Source: an uncultured Croceitalea sp. (GTDB lineage Bacteria > Bacteroidota > Bacteroidia > Flavobacteriales > Flavobacteriaceae). From it: 64,000 bases of DNA. The notes below the pieces were generated by a model, which worked only from the letters and a program-made list of their open reading frames with translations, was not told the DNA's origin and did not search any database. This document shows, piece by piece, positions 17,401 through 25,371 of the stretch. Both the position numbers and the translations under genes were made by a program. The stretch spans positions 124,001 to 188,000 of the forward strand of contig CANLWK010000003.1 in the NCBI GenBank assembly GCA_947494805.1. Reading direction: 5' to 3'. The first letter of the stretch is position 1; every line of letters begins with the position of its first letter.

Positions 17401-18235
17401 AGATACGCCCATTTCATGGAACTCGGTCCCTAATGCGACAGGCTATCGCTTGACCATAGGCACACCAACAGATAACGGTCTCTTCTTGAACAATGAAGAC
17501 GTAGGCAATATGACTACCTTCAATCTTTCAGAAGATCTGCCCATGGACAGTGAAATTATTGTTCTTGTACGGCCATACAATGCACAGGGTGATGCAATTT
17601 CATGTGAGGGTGAAACCTTTATAACCGAAATGGTCGCACCGGAGTTGCCCAATTGCACAACTTTGGCCTTTCCTGAGAATGGAAGTATCAATGTTTCGGT
17701 GGATACCGATATTACTTGGAACCCTTCAGAGAATGTAGATGGATACTCGATAAGCATTGGAACTTCTCTAGGAGGCACAGAAATATTGGAAAACTTTGAT
17801 GTGGGACAAACCACTTCATATGAACTTTTAGAAGACCTGCCCTTTGAACAACAGATTTATGTGACCATTGTGCCTTATATAGAAATGGTGCGCATAGAGA
17901 ACTGCGAAATACAATCATTCACCACAGCTACGGAACCACAGGTAGAATCCTTGTTCGGGTTTTCACCTGACGGTGACGGTAACAATGAGTTTTGGACCAT
18001 CGAGGGTATCGAAAACTATCCGAACAATACTGTGGTAATCTATAACCGTTGGGGTGACAAGGTGTTTCAAATTGAAGGCTATGATAATAGTGGAAATGTC
18101 TTTAGGGGCGATGCCAATCAACTGACAGGCTTTGGCGCCAACCAACTTCCTGAAGCGACTTATTTCTTTCAGATCATCATCCCCGAAAACCACAACCTCA
18201 AACAGACCAAAGGCTATTTGGTGCTAAAAAGATAA
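11402..18235 (+). CDS. Giant BspA-like surface protein with T9SS type B sorting domain
   Basis: Predicted cell-surface or secreted protein of 2277 residues. A signal peptide (1-19) is followed by a PKD-like domain (about 30-100, with VDWGDGATDNNVTGDITHTY). A first block of 15 BspA/DUF285 repeats (about 150-510, unit pattern FNQPLNNWNVSNVTNMSSMF) precedes one FN3-like domain (about 583-680). A second PKD-like domain (about 690-770) and a second block of 20 repeats (about 830-1320) follow, then eight FN3-like domains (about 1385-2177) each opening CTxLxSPxNGDxDV. The last 95 residues form a CHU_C/gliding-motility-associated C-terminal domain (FSPDGDGNNEFW, YNRWGDKVFQ) that directs type IX secretion. 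PorP/SprF starts 2 bp after the stop. BspA-type repeats mediate binding to cells or matrix in other species; the ligand here is unknown. Confidence 0.9.
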   Translation: MTRLLLLPFILLFAASAYGQGFMARWDTDRPGSNNNQVAIPTNPAFTYSYTVDWGDGATDNNVTGDITHTYAAPGIYIIEISGTFPAIYFNDAGDRRKIIEILQWGTIQWQSMEDAFHGCENLNFDAIDAPDLSQVTSLKNMFRGGSLFNGIVNNWNVGNVTDISGMFYEAEIFNRPLDNWNTSSITDMSYTFYRARQFNEPLDNWNTGSVNTLEYTFSEAGRFNQNINNWNVNQVTNMSGTFRYANNFNRPLNNWNVSNATDMSSMLSGTAFNHPIENWNVSNVTNMSYMFYQSQFNQPIEGWNVSNVTDMSYMLARMPTFNRPLNGWNVSAVTNMQGMFDAWPTANTQFNQPLNGWDVSNVTNMSFMFRYTNSFDQPLNNWIVDQVTTMESMFSRALVFNQDLSSWNVDNVTNMQSMFQQTAVFDQPLNGWNVGNVTNMRLMFSEALLFNQPLNGWNTGNVIDIRSMFSLSPVFNQPLNNWNTGAVTNMSSMFQNSTAFDQNLASWNISAVTDMANMLSNAALSSANYDNTLIGWAGQTVQSNVSLGATGLRYCDGREERQQLIDNTSWTITGDAIANSCDFVSCTNLVSPRNGDTNVPSTANLIWATNPEATGYRISVRRVNGGVEQIIYNDFDAGNVTGIDFTTDLTPGDEVFVTIVPYNATGTRATGCSEESFTVVPTWVNSPTAFKLTYDTRLQETGSTPSNQLKIETNTGYPDYLTYDYSIDWGDDQFDNNVTGDLTHTYLTPGIYTIAIIGDFPAPLHDYSNTDAIKLISIDQWGTQPWQSMERAFYYCENMEYNANDVPDLSAVSSMSNMFAGCRLFNGNIDNWDVSNVSNMSSLFIGAGSFNQPLNSWNVENVTVMRTMFLAARSFDQPLNNWNTGNVTDMSRMFEQTDIFNQNIESWNVSNVTDMSSMFERAILFNQPLNNWNVDNVRDMSKMFDGFVFDMIFDQPLDNWNVANVAGMSYMFRRNINFNQPLNGWNVSNVSEMEGMFERTAVFDQPLDSWNVSNVVNMSSMFNSALAFNQPLNSWNVSRVTTMRGMFLSAQSFNQPLSNWDVNSVVDMSFMFDDAQVFNQPLDAWNVSAVANMGSMFKDAIVFDQVLNSWNVSSVTLMPSMFEGATVFNSEIGNWDISSVTDLSAMFKDAITFNQSLTNWDTGEALTMAEMFNGASSFDQNLDGWDVSFVTTMEEMFKDALVYNQNMDSWNVASVTTMESMFQGATAFDGLIGSWNVRGVNTMEYMFDGATSFNQELNDWRVNGVENMDYMFRNATAFNQPLERWNLGNVSMQSAFQDASSFDQNLEDWDVSGVTNMQNMLDNTALTRENYDSTLIGWSEQTLTPGINLGANTLLYCDAQEERQSMIDNFGWSFTGDVLDCPIPECTVLASPENGDVDVPVNTNLNWEPTLYASEYKLTIRIQPSGTIINETVVNDTFYDFATDFTGGETVFVTIVPSNFNGDAVGPCIEESFTVANAPATVPNCTSLSGPMNTASDVSVTTDIEWEPVANANGYRISAGRTAGATDIIPTTDVNNATSFDPPNDLPEDTIVFVTITPYNDVGDATCTAESFETQVIPRPPICTNLAGPNDGDTDVAIDTNLSWDAVDGATGYLVIVGTTSGGIETVNNAIVENQTFYDFSEDLQEDRTYYVTIIPYNNEGDATGCTEETFRTIASGSTGPPLCTTLSSPENGDNDIAINLNQITWNAAANADGYRITIDGSTSDLNDENGLVVTGTTHNFANDFDNGETVTVTIVPFNTDGNATGCTPETYTIVSAAPALPSCTTLSSPENGDIDIAIDLNQITWNPIPATNGYRITIDGSTSDLNDENGLVVTGTTHNFANDFNDGETVTVTIVPFNAEGDAMGCTPETFTIGSSTTNIPSCTNLTSPINGSIDVPVDTNITWRPVDNADGYRINVTGSTNTNNNIVDFNITSGTSYSFPEPFNNGDVITINITPYNSEGNTVGCLSETFTIVSANPTVPNCTTLTSPLDMDIDVPVDTPISWNSVPNATGYRLTIGTPTDNGLFLNNEDVGNMTTFNLSEDLPMDSEIIVLVRPYNAQGDAISCEGETFITEMVAPELPNCTTLAFPENGSINVSVDTDITWNPSENVDGYSISIGTSLGGTEILENFDVGQTTSYELLEDLPFEQQIYVTIVPYIEMVRIENCEIQSFTTATEPQVESLFGFSPDGDGNNEFWTIEGIENYPNNTVVIYNRWGDKVFQIEGYDNSGNVFRGDANQLTGFGANQLPEATYFFQIIIPENHNLKQTKGYLVLKR
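16537..17010 (+). repeat. Near-identical pair of FN3-like units inside the giant gene
   Basis: The units around 16537-16710 and 16837-17010 encode an identical run starting GYRITIDGSTSDLNDENGLV and continuing to NFANDF. The DNA differs at many third-codon positions. The spacing is 300 bp, one domain length. Confidence 0.8.
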
Positions 18236-18237
18236 GC

Positions 18238-19158
18238 ATGAAAAAGTATACCTACCTCTTGGCATCCGTCTTCTTTTGGACATTGCCATTCTCGATAAGT
18301 GCACAACAAACCCCTGTATTCTCTGAGTACAACTACAACCCTTTCTTGATCAATGCCGCATACGCCGGTGTTGAGAATGCCGCGGAGGCAACGTTGACCA
18401 ATTCAGGATTCAACAACGAATTTGAGGGCACCCCACAAAACCTTTCCTTTACCTTCAATACAAGACTGAACGAAGGTAAAATGGGACTTGGCGCGGGTAT
18501 TATCAATGATGAAATTGGTGTGACCTCTGCCACCCAAGTGTTTGCGGCCTATGCCTACAAAATTTATCTCAACAACAACGTTCACCCTTATTGGAAGGTG
18601 TATGACCGTTCGTTTATTTCGTTCGGATTGACTGCGGGAGCATTAATGTACAATGAGGACCTTTTGCGCTTGGGAATTCAAAATGACGTTAATTTTTCAG
18701 AGAACATCAATGCAACCTTGCCATCAGCAGGCGTGGGGGTATTGTTTGGACACGCGAATTTTTTTGCCGGTGTATCCATGCCAAACGTCTTGGGCGATAC
18801 CTTTGCCAATCAAGACAACATCAACTTGACAAGACCTGTTTACGCCTATACAGGCTACCATTTTGTGACCAGCAAGTATGACCCAGACCTCATTTTAAAG
18901 CCCAGCGTCTTGTTCAAATACGAAAATGGTGCCCCGTTTCAAGCAGATCTAAATCTTTCGGCCAATTACAAAAATGCATTTGAGATCGGTGCAGGCTTCC
19001 GCACCAGTAATACTTTTAATTTTGTTGCCGGTTTTTACTTGTTCAAAAATTTTAGGGCCTTGTACAATTATTCACAGATAAGTTTAGGTGATGCCCCCAT
19101 AGCAAACACCCACGGAATCGTGTTGAGTTATCGTGGTGGGAATGGATTTTTAAATTAA
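18238..19158 (+). CDS. PorP/SprF family type IX secretion outer-membrane protein
   Basis: Outer-membrane beta-barrel partner of the type IX secretion system. SprF-like proteins are needed for secretion of specific CHU_C-domain (type B) substrates, which fits the immediately preceding giant gene, 2 bp upstream. The 306-residue protein has a signal peptide (about 1-22) and the family-typical start QQTPVFSEYNYNPFLINAAYAG. Then come glycine- and aromatic-rich strands such as GKMGLGAGIINDEIGVTSAT and FEIGAGFRTSNTFNFVAGFYLF. It is very likely co-transcribed with, and dedicated to export of, the upstream protein. No other T9SS core gene is in the window. Confidence 0.9.
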   Translation: MKKYTYLLASVFFWTLPFSISAQQTPVFSEYNYNPFLINAAYAGVENAAEATLTNSGFNNEFEGTPQNLSFTFNTRLNEGKMGLGAGIINDEIGVTSATQVFAAYAYKIYLNNNVHPYWKVYDRSFISFGLTAGALMYNEDLLRLGIQNDVNFSENINATLPSAGVGVLFGHANFFAGVSMPNVLGDTFANQDNINLTRPVYAYTGYHFVTSKYDPDLILKPSVLFKYENGAPFQADLNLSANYKNAFEIGAGFRTSNTFNFVAGFYLFKNFRALYNYSQISLGDAPIANTHGIVLSYRGGNGFLN

Positions 19159-19462
19159 ATGTGGTTTTCAAGACAGAGCAAACCTTATTCCCGGGTTACT
19201 TTACAACCACTAGGGTAATTATTTTGCTTCTCACGGTGTTTTGAAAAAGGGCTTACAACCAAAAGAAAGAGGTAATCATTGGTAATCTCCGAAAAACAAT
19301 ACCTTTTCGCCGGCCCATACACTTCTAAAACCAACGCATCAAAGTATCAAGAAGTCTATAAAAAGTTCAAAATATAGGTGTAAACAAGGCCATAAAAAAT
19401 AAGGTCAATTACCTAAAAATGGCAAACATGTAAAAGTCCTACTAATAAGATAGCCAAGATGT
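19159..19462. other. 304-bp spacer with no recognised feature
   Basis: AT-rich DNA between convergent porP/sprF and the pseudouridine synthase. I see no coding frame of note and no clear stem followed by a T-run. The only structure noted is a short direct repeat, GGTAATC ATT GGTAATC, near 19273-19289. Confidence 0.5.
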
Positions 19463-20320
19463 TCAGCGTATCATTCCCAGGTTGATCACTTCCTGAGCAG
19501 TCAGATTACGCCAATGGCCTCGAGGCAAATCCTTCTTGGTCAAGCCCGCAAACACTACGCGGTCCAATTTGGCCACCGTATAACCCAGATGCTCAAAAAT
19601 ACGCCTCACAATACGGTTACGGCCTGAATGTATCTCAATACCAATTTCTCGCTTGGGTGCCCCCTGAATATAAGAGACCTCATCGACTTCTATAGTACCA
19701 TCTTCCAAGGTCAAACCTTCTTGAATTTTTTTCAGGTCAGCGGCCGTCACGTTTTTATCCAAGACCACATGGTAAATTTTACGAACGCCAAACTTGGGGT
19801 GCGTCAGTTTTTTGGCCATATCACCATCATTGGTGAACAACAACAAACCGGTCGTCGCCCTGTCTAATCGCCCCACAGGATATAATCTGCTGTTTGAAGC
19901 GCTTGAAACAAGTTCCATTACCGTACGCCTTCCCCTCTCATCATTTGTCGTAGTGATAAAACCTTTGGGTTTATTAAGAAGGATGTATTCTTTTTTCTGA
20001 GGGTTCAAGCGGCGACCATCAAAACGCACATCATCATCACGTTTGACTTTGTACCCCATTTCGGTAATTACCTTACCATTGACCGAAACATTTCCGGCAG
20101 CGATATAGGTGTCCGCTTCACGACGTGAACAAATACCTGCATTTGCGATATAGCGGTTCAATCGAATCTCATCAGGATTGGACTTTGTTTTTGGAGCTTG
20201 TCGTGCTTTTGAAGTTGGACCAGCTTTTGAAAAAGGTTTCTTTTTTAACTTACCCTCTTGCCGGTTTCCTTTGCTATTGAATTTGGGCTTGCGACCACCT
20301 TTATAGTCTGATTTCGCCAT
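19463..20320 (-). CDS. rluB: 23S rRNA pseudouridine synthase, RluB/RsuA family
   Basis: Converts a specific uridine to pseudouridine in ribosomal RNA. A basic low-complexity N-terminal tail (about residues 1-50, rich in Lys, Gly, Ser, Arg) precedes an S4 RNA-binding domain (about 52-110, LNRYIANAGICSRREADTYI). The catalytic domain (about 110-280) contains YPVGRLDRATTGLLLFTNDG with the active-site Asp, and NRIVRRIFEHLGYTVAKLDR near the C-terminus. Length 285 residues. In Flavobacteriia this gene frequently lies near the UbiA/mevalonate genes, as it does here with two genes between. The start is the only ATG before the basic tail. Exact target (RluB versus RluE/RsuA) is inferred from length and domain order. 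Confidence 0.87.
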   Translation of the reverse strand: MAKSDYKGGRKPKFNSKGNRQEGKLKKKPFSKAGPTSKARQAPKTKSNPDEIRLNRYIANAGICSRREADTYIAAGNVSVNGKVITEMGYKVKRDDDVRFDGRRLNPQKKEYILLNKPKGFITTTNDERGRRTVMELVSSASNSRLYPVGRLDRATTGLLLFTNDGDMAKKLTHPKFGVRKIYHVVLDKNVTAADLKKIQEGLTLEDGTIEVDEVSYIQGAPKREIGIEIHSGRNRIVRRIFEHLGYTVAKLDRVVFAGLTKKDLPRGHWRNLTAQEVINLGMIR

Positions 20321-20488
20321 CAGTCATTTTATTTTTTGCAAAGGTAGTCAAACCACCTGCCAACCCTAAACAAATACCAAAATCTTTCTTGCTTCTTAAA
20401 AAGCCTTAAAGTTTAGACAAATAGCTTTTAAATACATTCTCATGCGAAGGATATCCATTATCTTTAGAGAACTAATATTCCGACCAAA

Positions 20489-23290
20489 ATGACACGAAGT
20501 ATCTTTCTACTACTACTGCTGTTTTTTCAAGTTGTTGCCTTTGGCCAAAAAAAGGAATTGGACCATTCTGATTATGAAAATTGGAGTACGGTTCAAGATG
20601 AAGCGATAGCACCTGATGGCTCACATGTTATCTATAGTCTCGAAAAAGGTGAGAAGGACCACTTTTTAAAAGTTCAGAACTCAAAGGGTACGTTGGTCTT
20701 AGACTATCCCAGAGGTCAAAAAGGTCATTTCACCTATGACTCTAAATTTGTGGCGTTCACCATAAAGGCCTGGAAAGATAGTGTCATTGCCATGAAAAAG
20801 AGCAAGATCAAAAAGGATAAACTGCCCAAAGATTCCCTGGGTATCTTTAATATCTCTACCCAAGAACTGACCAAAATAGGGAATGTTAAGTCCTATAAAA
20901 TACCTGAAAAATGGTCAGGATATCTGGCCTACCAATTAGAAGAAATCAAAAAAGAGCAGAAAGAAAAAACCAAAGATTCGGTTACCAAAACTGAGAAAAA
21001 AAAGGACAAACCAAAAAAAGTAAGTAAAAAGAACGGCTATCACCTAGTTTTGCGAAATCTTGAATCGGCGCAACAGGATACCATAAAATTTGTTACAGAA
21101 TATACGTTTGCCAAAAAAGGAAAATGGTTGGCCTATGCTTCAAGCGGCATGAAAAAAGACAGTGTTTCGGGTGTTTTTGTACGCAATCTTGAGACGATGG
21201 AAACCACTGCCCTACATAAGGCCAAAAAAGGAAAATATTTTCAACTGAGCTTTAGTGATTCAGGAAAAAACTTAGGCTTTATCGCCGATACGGATACGAC
21301 CAAAGTACAGTTGCGACCCAATGAACTCTTTCTCTGGAAAGCAGGGCAACAAAATGCCGAGAAAGTGATTGATAATGTGACCGCACCCAAAAACTATGTC
21401 GTTTCAAAATATGGGAATGTCCATTTTTCTGAAGATGAATCAAAATTGTTCTTTGGCCTTGCAAGGCCACCTATTGAAAAAGACACCTCACTTATTGATG
21501 AAGAAATTGTCAATGTTGAAGTTTGGACCTATGACGAGCCTAAATTATACACCGTTCAAGAATTGCAATTGAAGAATGACTCAATTCGTTCTTTTGCAAC
21601 TGTATTTCATATCAAAAATAATAAAGTAGTACCCATTGCAAATGATGAGTACATGGATACTGAACTTGGTGACAAGGGAAATGCCAGATATGCTTTGATT
21701 GGCACCAACTTGCCCTATGAGCTACAAAGCCAGTGGACCATAAAGCATTATTACGATTATAAGGTGATCAATACCGCAACGGGTGAAACCGAACGAGAAC
21801 TGAAAAAGACTCCAAAAATGGAATTGAGCCCAAAAGGCACATATGGTTATGGTTATAGCCGTATTGATAGTACTTGGTTCACCTATGATCTCAACTCGGG
21901 AAAGTACAAGCCACTGACCAAGAACAAGCTTTTTTATAATGAACAAAATGACTATCCAGATTATCCATATGCGTATGGTATGGCAGGATGGACAAAAGGC
22001 GATTCACACGTATTGGTCTATGACCGCTATGATATCTGGAAGATGGACCCCGCCACTGGAAATAGTTTAAAATTAACCGACGGAAGAGCTTCAAAGACGG
22101 TTTATCGTTACTTGGATTTAGATGAAGAAGAAGAGGCCATCGATTTCGGTGCTCCCCTACTTTTAAGCACTTTTAATGAACTTACCAAAGATGGTGGCTA
22201 TGCCGAGTTCAATCCGAAGACCAATCGTACCAAACCACTGGTATCAGGTCCTTTCCATTATTCTAAACCTATCAAAGCATTACTTGATGACCACATTGTT
22301 TTTACCAAACAATCGTTTGAAGTATTCCCAGATCTGCACCTTACAGATACGGGCTTTAAAAAAACGATACGATTGAGCGATGCCAATCCGCAGCAGAAAG
22401 AATACAATTGGGGAACCATTGAACTTGTCAATTGGTTCTCTTTGGATGGAAAAAAGCTAACGGGGATGTTGGTCAAACCTGAAAACTTTGATTCCAACAA
22501 GAAATATCCTTTACTGGTGAATTTCTACGAAAAAAGTTCAGATAGAATACATAGACATCGTCACCCAAAGCCTGAACGTTCAACCATTAATTACAGCCTT
22601 TATACGAGCCGTGGTTATGTGATTTTCAATCCTGATGTTGAGTACCGAGTGGGGTATCCGGGTGAGAGTGCCTATAACTGTGTGATTCCTGGAGTGACTT
22701 CATTGATTGAAAAAGGGTTTATCGATAAAAATAATATTGGTGTGCAAGGCCATAGCTGGGGTGGTTATCAAATTGCCTATTTGGTTACGGAGACCGATAT
22801 TTTTAAGGCCGCCGAATCTGGAGCGCCCGTACCCAACATGATCAGTGCTTACGGCGGCATTCGCTGGTGGACAGGCTTGAGCCGTCAATTTCAATATGAA
22901 CATACACAAAGTAGAATTGGAGGCACTCCTTGGGAATACCCCAACCGTTATATTGAGAACTCTCCCATTTTTAACATTGATAAAATCAACACCCCTTTGC
23001 TTATCATGCACAACGATGCCGATGGTCATGTACCTTGGTACCAAGGCATTGAGTTTTTTGTAAGTCTTCGCCGATTGGGCAAACCATCATGGTTCTTGAA
23101 TTATAACGGTGAACCACACTGGCCCTTAAAATTGCAGAATAGAAAAGATTTCAGCATTCGAATGGCCCAATATTTTGACCATTATTTGAAAGGCACCGCG
23201 AAACCCTCTTGGATGCAACGCGGTGTACCCCCTATGGAAAAGGGCATCAGACAAGGGTATGAGCTTTTGGAAGATACAGCTAAAGAATAA
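20489..23290 (+). CDS. S9 family prolyl oligopeptidase-type serine peptidase
   Basis: Secreted or periplasmic peptidase of 933 residues. A signal peptide (about 1-19) precedes a long N-terminal beta-propeller-like region with a Lys-rich insertion (about 155-180) and a C-terminal alpha/beta-hydrolase domain (about 650-920). The nucleophile sits in GVQGHSWGGYQIAYL (Ser756). The acid is in HNDADGHVPW (Asp845) and the His in NGEPHWPL (His877), in the order and spacing of the DPP-IV/acylaminoacyl peptidase group. It is divergent from the pseudouridine synthase (168-bp spacer) and convergent with the nitrilase. Specificity among Pro-cleaving or acyl-peptide substrates cannot be read from the sequence. 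Confidence 0.9.
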   Translation: MTRSIFLLLLLFFQVVAFGQKKELDHSDYENWSTVQDEAIAPDGSHVIYSLEKGEKDHFLKVQNSKGTLVLDYPRGQKGHFTYDSKFVAFTIKAWKDSVIAMKKSKIKKDKLPKDSLGIFNISTQELTKIGNVKSYKIPEKWSGYLAYQLEEIKKEQKEKTKDSVTKTEKKKDKPKKVSKKNGYHLVLRNLESAQQDTIKFVTEYTFAKKGKWLAYASSGMKKDSVSGVFVRNLETMETTALHKAKKGKYFQLSFSDSGKNLGFIADTDTTKVQLRPNELFLWKAGQQNAEKVIDNVTAPKNYVVSKYGNVHFSEDESKLFFGLARPPIEKDTSLIDEEIVNVEVWTYDEPKLYTVQELQLKNDSIRSFATVFHIKNNKVVPIANDEYMDTELGDKGNARYALIGTNLPYELQSQWTIKHYYDYKVINTATGETERELKKTPKMELSPKGTYGYGYSRIDSTWFTYDLNSGKYKPLTKNKLFYNEQNDYPDYPYAYGMAGWTKGDSHVLVYDRYDIWKMDPATGNSLKLTDGRASKTVYRYLDLDEEEEAIDFGAPLLLSTFNELTKDGGYAEFNPKTNRTKPLVSGPFHYSKPIKALLDDHIVFTKQSFEVFPDLHLTDTGFKKTIRLSDANPQQKEYNWGTIELVNWFSLDGKKLTGMLVKPENFDSNKKYPLLVNFYEKSSDRIHRHRHPKPERSTINYSLYTSRGYVIFNPDVEYRVGYPGESAYNCVIPGVTSLIEKGFIDKNNIGVQGHSWGGYQIAYLVTETDIFKAAESGAPVPNMISAYGGIRWWTGLSRQFQYEHTQSRIGGTPWEYPNRYIENSPIFNIDKINTPLLIMHNDADGHVPWYQGIEFFVSLRRLGKPSWFLNYNGEPHWPLKLQNRKDFSIRMAQYFDHYLKGTAKPSWMQRGVPPMEKGIRQGYELLEDTAKE

Positions 23291-23379
23291 GTATTATTTC
23301 TAGAGTTCAGATTTTTCCAAGCTTCTCTGCCGCGCTTATAAAGACAGATGAACAAAGTAGGCTGATGACGGCTTGTGTA

Positions 23380-24339
23380 CTAAGGTTGCTCATTTTTAAA
23401 AACAACCGTAGACTGCCGCTCTCGATTGACCACCAATTGCGTCACATCTGGTCGTGAATAATGTCCCACTGGGTCAAAATTTTGACGTTCTTGATAGACC
23501 TTATTAAAATCCAACGTTTGATAGAGCACTCCCTCTTTATCAACTACCGGTTCCAATACCCATTCACCATCCGGACCTGAAATACAAGAACCGCCATTCG
23601 CCAGCACCCCTGGCACCTTGTTCAAGATTGCATCTAAATGAGGGGTGTCTTTTGGAAAATCGCTCTTGGCCATCACTGAAGAAACAGAAATAACATAACT
23701 GCGCGATTCACGCGCAATAAAACGTGTGATATCTTTGGTATTGTGCAAGTTTCCGGGCCATACCGCAATATGAAGATTCTCACCTTGACCATATAAAGCC
23801 GCTCTGGGCAGGGGCATCCAATTTTCCCAGCAATTAAGACCTCCAACGGTAAACTTTTTTAGCGGATGTACTTGTAGACCATGACCATCGCCTGGTGCCC
23901 AAGTCAAACGTTCATCATAAGTGGGCTGTAGTTTACGGTGTACCGACCTGATTTCTCCTTCCGCATTTATGTAGACCAAAGATGCATAAATACTATGCCC
24001 CCCGCGGTCTTGTGGTCGTTCCATGATACCCAAATAGATTGCAATGGATTTCTCTTTTGCCAGTGCACAAATAGTATCTAATTCACCCGCTTCAATTTGA
24101 ATAGCGTTTTGCACATAATGTGCATGCAATTCTTTATTAACATTTAAATTCCAGGCAGCGCCCTCAGTGTAGGCCAACCAAAATGGATAACCCGGCAACA
24201 AGGCTTCTCCAAAAACTATAAGCTCGCTTCCGTTGTTTGAAGCTTCTTCAATAGTATTTTCAATTTTCTCGATCGTAGCCTTTTTATTGAGCCAGACCGG
24301 TGCTATTTGGGCCAAAGCGACATTGAGTAGATTTTCCAT
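23380..24339 (-). CDS. Nitrilase / carbon-nitrogen hydrolase
   Basis: Hydrolyses a nitrile to a carboxylic acid and ammonia, or an amide in some relatives. The catalytic triad is complete: Glu45 in VFGEALLPGYPFW, Lys136 in HRKLQPTYDERLTW, Cys170 in GGLNCWENWMPLPR. The CWE tripeptide and the following HIAVWPGN segment are typical of true nitrilases rather than amidases. With the ATG at 24339 (MENLLNVALAQ) the protein has 319 residues; an ATG seven codons upstream at 24360 is possible but adds a non-conserved stretch. It is a single gene with no obvious nitrile or aldoxime pathway partner nearby. The substrate is unknown. Confidence 0.88.
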   Translation of the reverse strand: MENLLNVALAQIAPVWLNKKATIEKIENTIEEASNNGSELIVFGEALLPGYPFWLAYTEGAAWNLNVNKELHAHYVQNAIQIEAGELDTICALAKEKSIAIYLGIMERPQDRGGHSIYASLVYINAEGEIRSVHRKLQPTYDERLTWAPGDGHGLQVHPLKKFTVGGLNCWENWMPLPRAALYGQGENLHIAVWPGNLHNTKDITRFIARESRSYVISVSSVMAKSDFPKDTPHLDAILNKVPGVLANGGSCISGPDGEWVLEPVVDKEGVLYQTLDFNKVYQERQNFDPVGHYSRPDVTQLVVNRERQSTVVFKNEQP

Positions 24340-24456
24340 GTATGATTCCTTTCTTAGCATACTAATTTCGCCAATTATAGCGAATTCATAGTTCTTGTTT
24401 GACTCTGTCGTATGAATCGCGCAAAGCTTAAAACAAAACGTGCCAAAGTGAAGTAA

Positions 24457-25362
24457 CTATAAAATTCGGTTCAGGACCAAATCAGTATCAATCAACAAGA
24501 TGCTGAACACCCCTACGATAATGATAAACTTTAGAATATTATGTAACCATACATATTGCATTTTTGCTGATGATGCCCATAACAATCCTAAAAAAATTAC
24601 CAAGAGTATCAATACGGCAATAAAGTATACGTACATCAACCCAACGTCAAAAACGGTTATCAGCAAATATCCGGGCACGCCTGCCAAGACGACCAAAAGG
24701 GTAATATAGGCCTTTGATACTTTTGCTCCATACAACAATGGAACGGTCTTATAGTTCTGCGCCAAATCTCCAGGCATATTCTCTAAATCTTTCACCATTT
24801 CACGAGCCAAGATTAAGAGAAACAAGAAGATTGCATGAACAAAAATGACCGTTTCAAAGTTCCAATAGTATACGAAAACCACAAAAAACGGTGCAATGGC
24901 CAAAGTAGCTGAAACCAAATTTCCTAGAAATGGAATACGTTTCAGCTTATGGGAATACAACCATATGCCAAAGATATAGGCCGAAAAGAACACTACGGCC
25001 CTAAATGAAATGTAACTGGCAGCAAAAACAGCCAAAAAGTTCAACACAAAATAGGTCGTCAACTTAAAGCGCTGGCTGACCAAACGATCTAACATGCTCT
25101 TAGTGGGCTTATTAATCAAGTCTTTCTCAGCGTCGTAAAAGTTATTGATGATATATCCTGAGGCTATTACCAAGGCAGATGCTGTAACTATCAAAAAGAG
25201 ATTAATGTCAAAAACTACTTTGCGAAGTGGTAAATCTGGGGACAAAATATAAATTGAAGCTAAATACTGCGCTAGGGTAATCATGAGTATATTGTATCCC
25301 CTGACAATAGAAAAAAGACTCAACAACTTATAAAGCAAGAGTTTATTTTTTCTGGTAAGCAT
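24457..25362 (-). CDS. UbiA-family prenyltransferase (geranylgeranylglycerol-phosphate geranylgeranyltransferase-like)
   Basis: Integral membrane prenyltransferase of 301 residues with about eight to nine hydrophobic helices. The first Asp-rich motif, NNFYDAEKDLINKPTKSML (about residues 71-89), and the second, EMVKDLENMPGDLAQNYKTVPL, bind the Mg-diphosphate of the prenyl donor. Database relatives in Flavobacteriia are usually named geranylgeranylglycerol-phosphate geranylgeranyltransferase, but the acceptor in these bacteria is not established. It is followed upstream in transcription by the mevalonate kinase gene (9-bp gap), so a shared isoprenoid operon is likely. Confidence 0.85.
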   Translation of the reverse strand: MLTRKNKLLLYKLLSLFSIVRGYNILMITLAQYLASIYILSPDLPLRKVVFDINLFLIVTASALVIASGYIINNFYDAEKDLINKPTKSMLDRLVSQRFKLTTYFVLNFLAVFAASYISFRAVVFFSAYIFGIWLYSHKLKRIPFLGNLVSATLAIAPFFVVFVYYWNFETVIFVHAIFLFLLILAREMVKDLENMPGDLAQNYKTVPLLYGAKVSKAYITLLVVLAGVPGYLLITVFDVGLMYVYFIAVLILLVIFLGLLWASSAKMQYVWLHNILKFIIIVGVFSILLIDTDLVLNRIL

Positions 25363-25371
25363 CTAGCTAAT

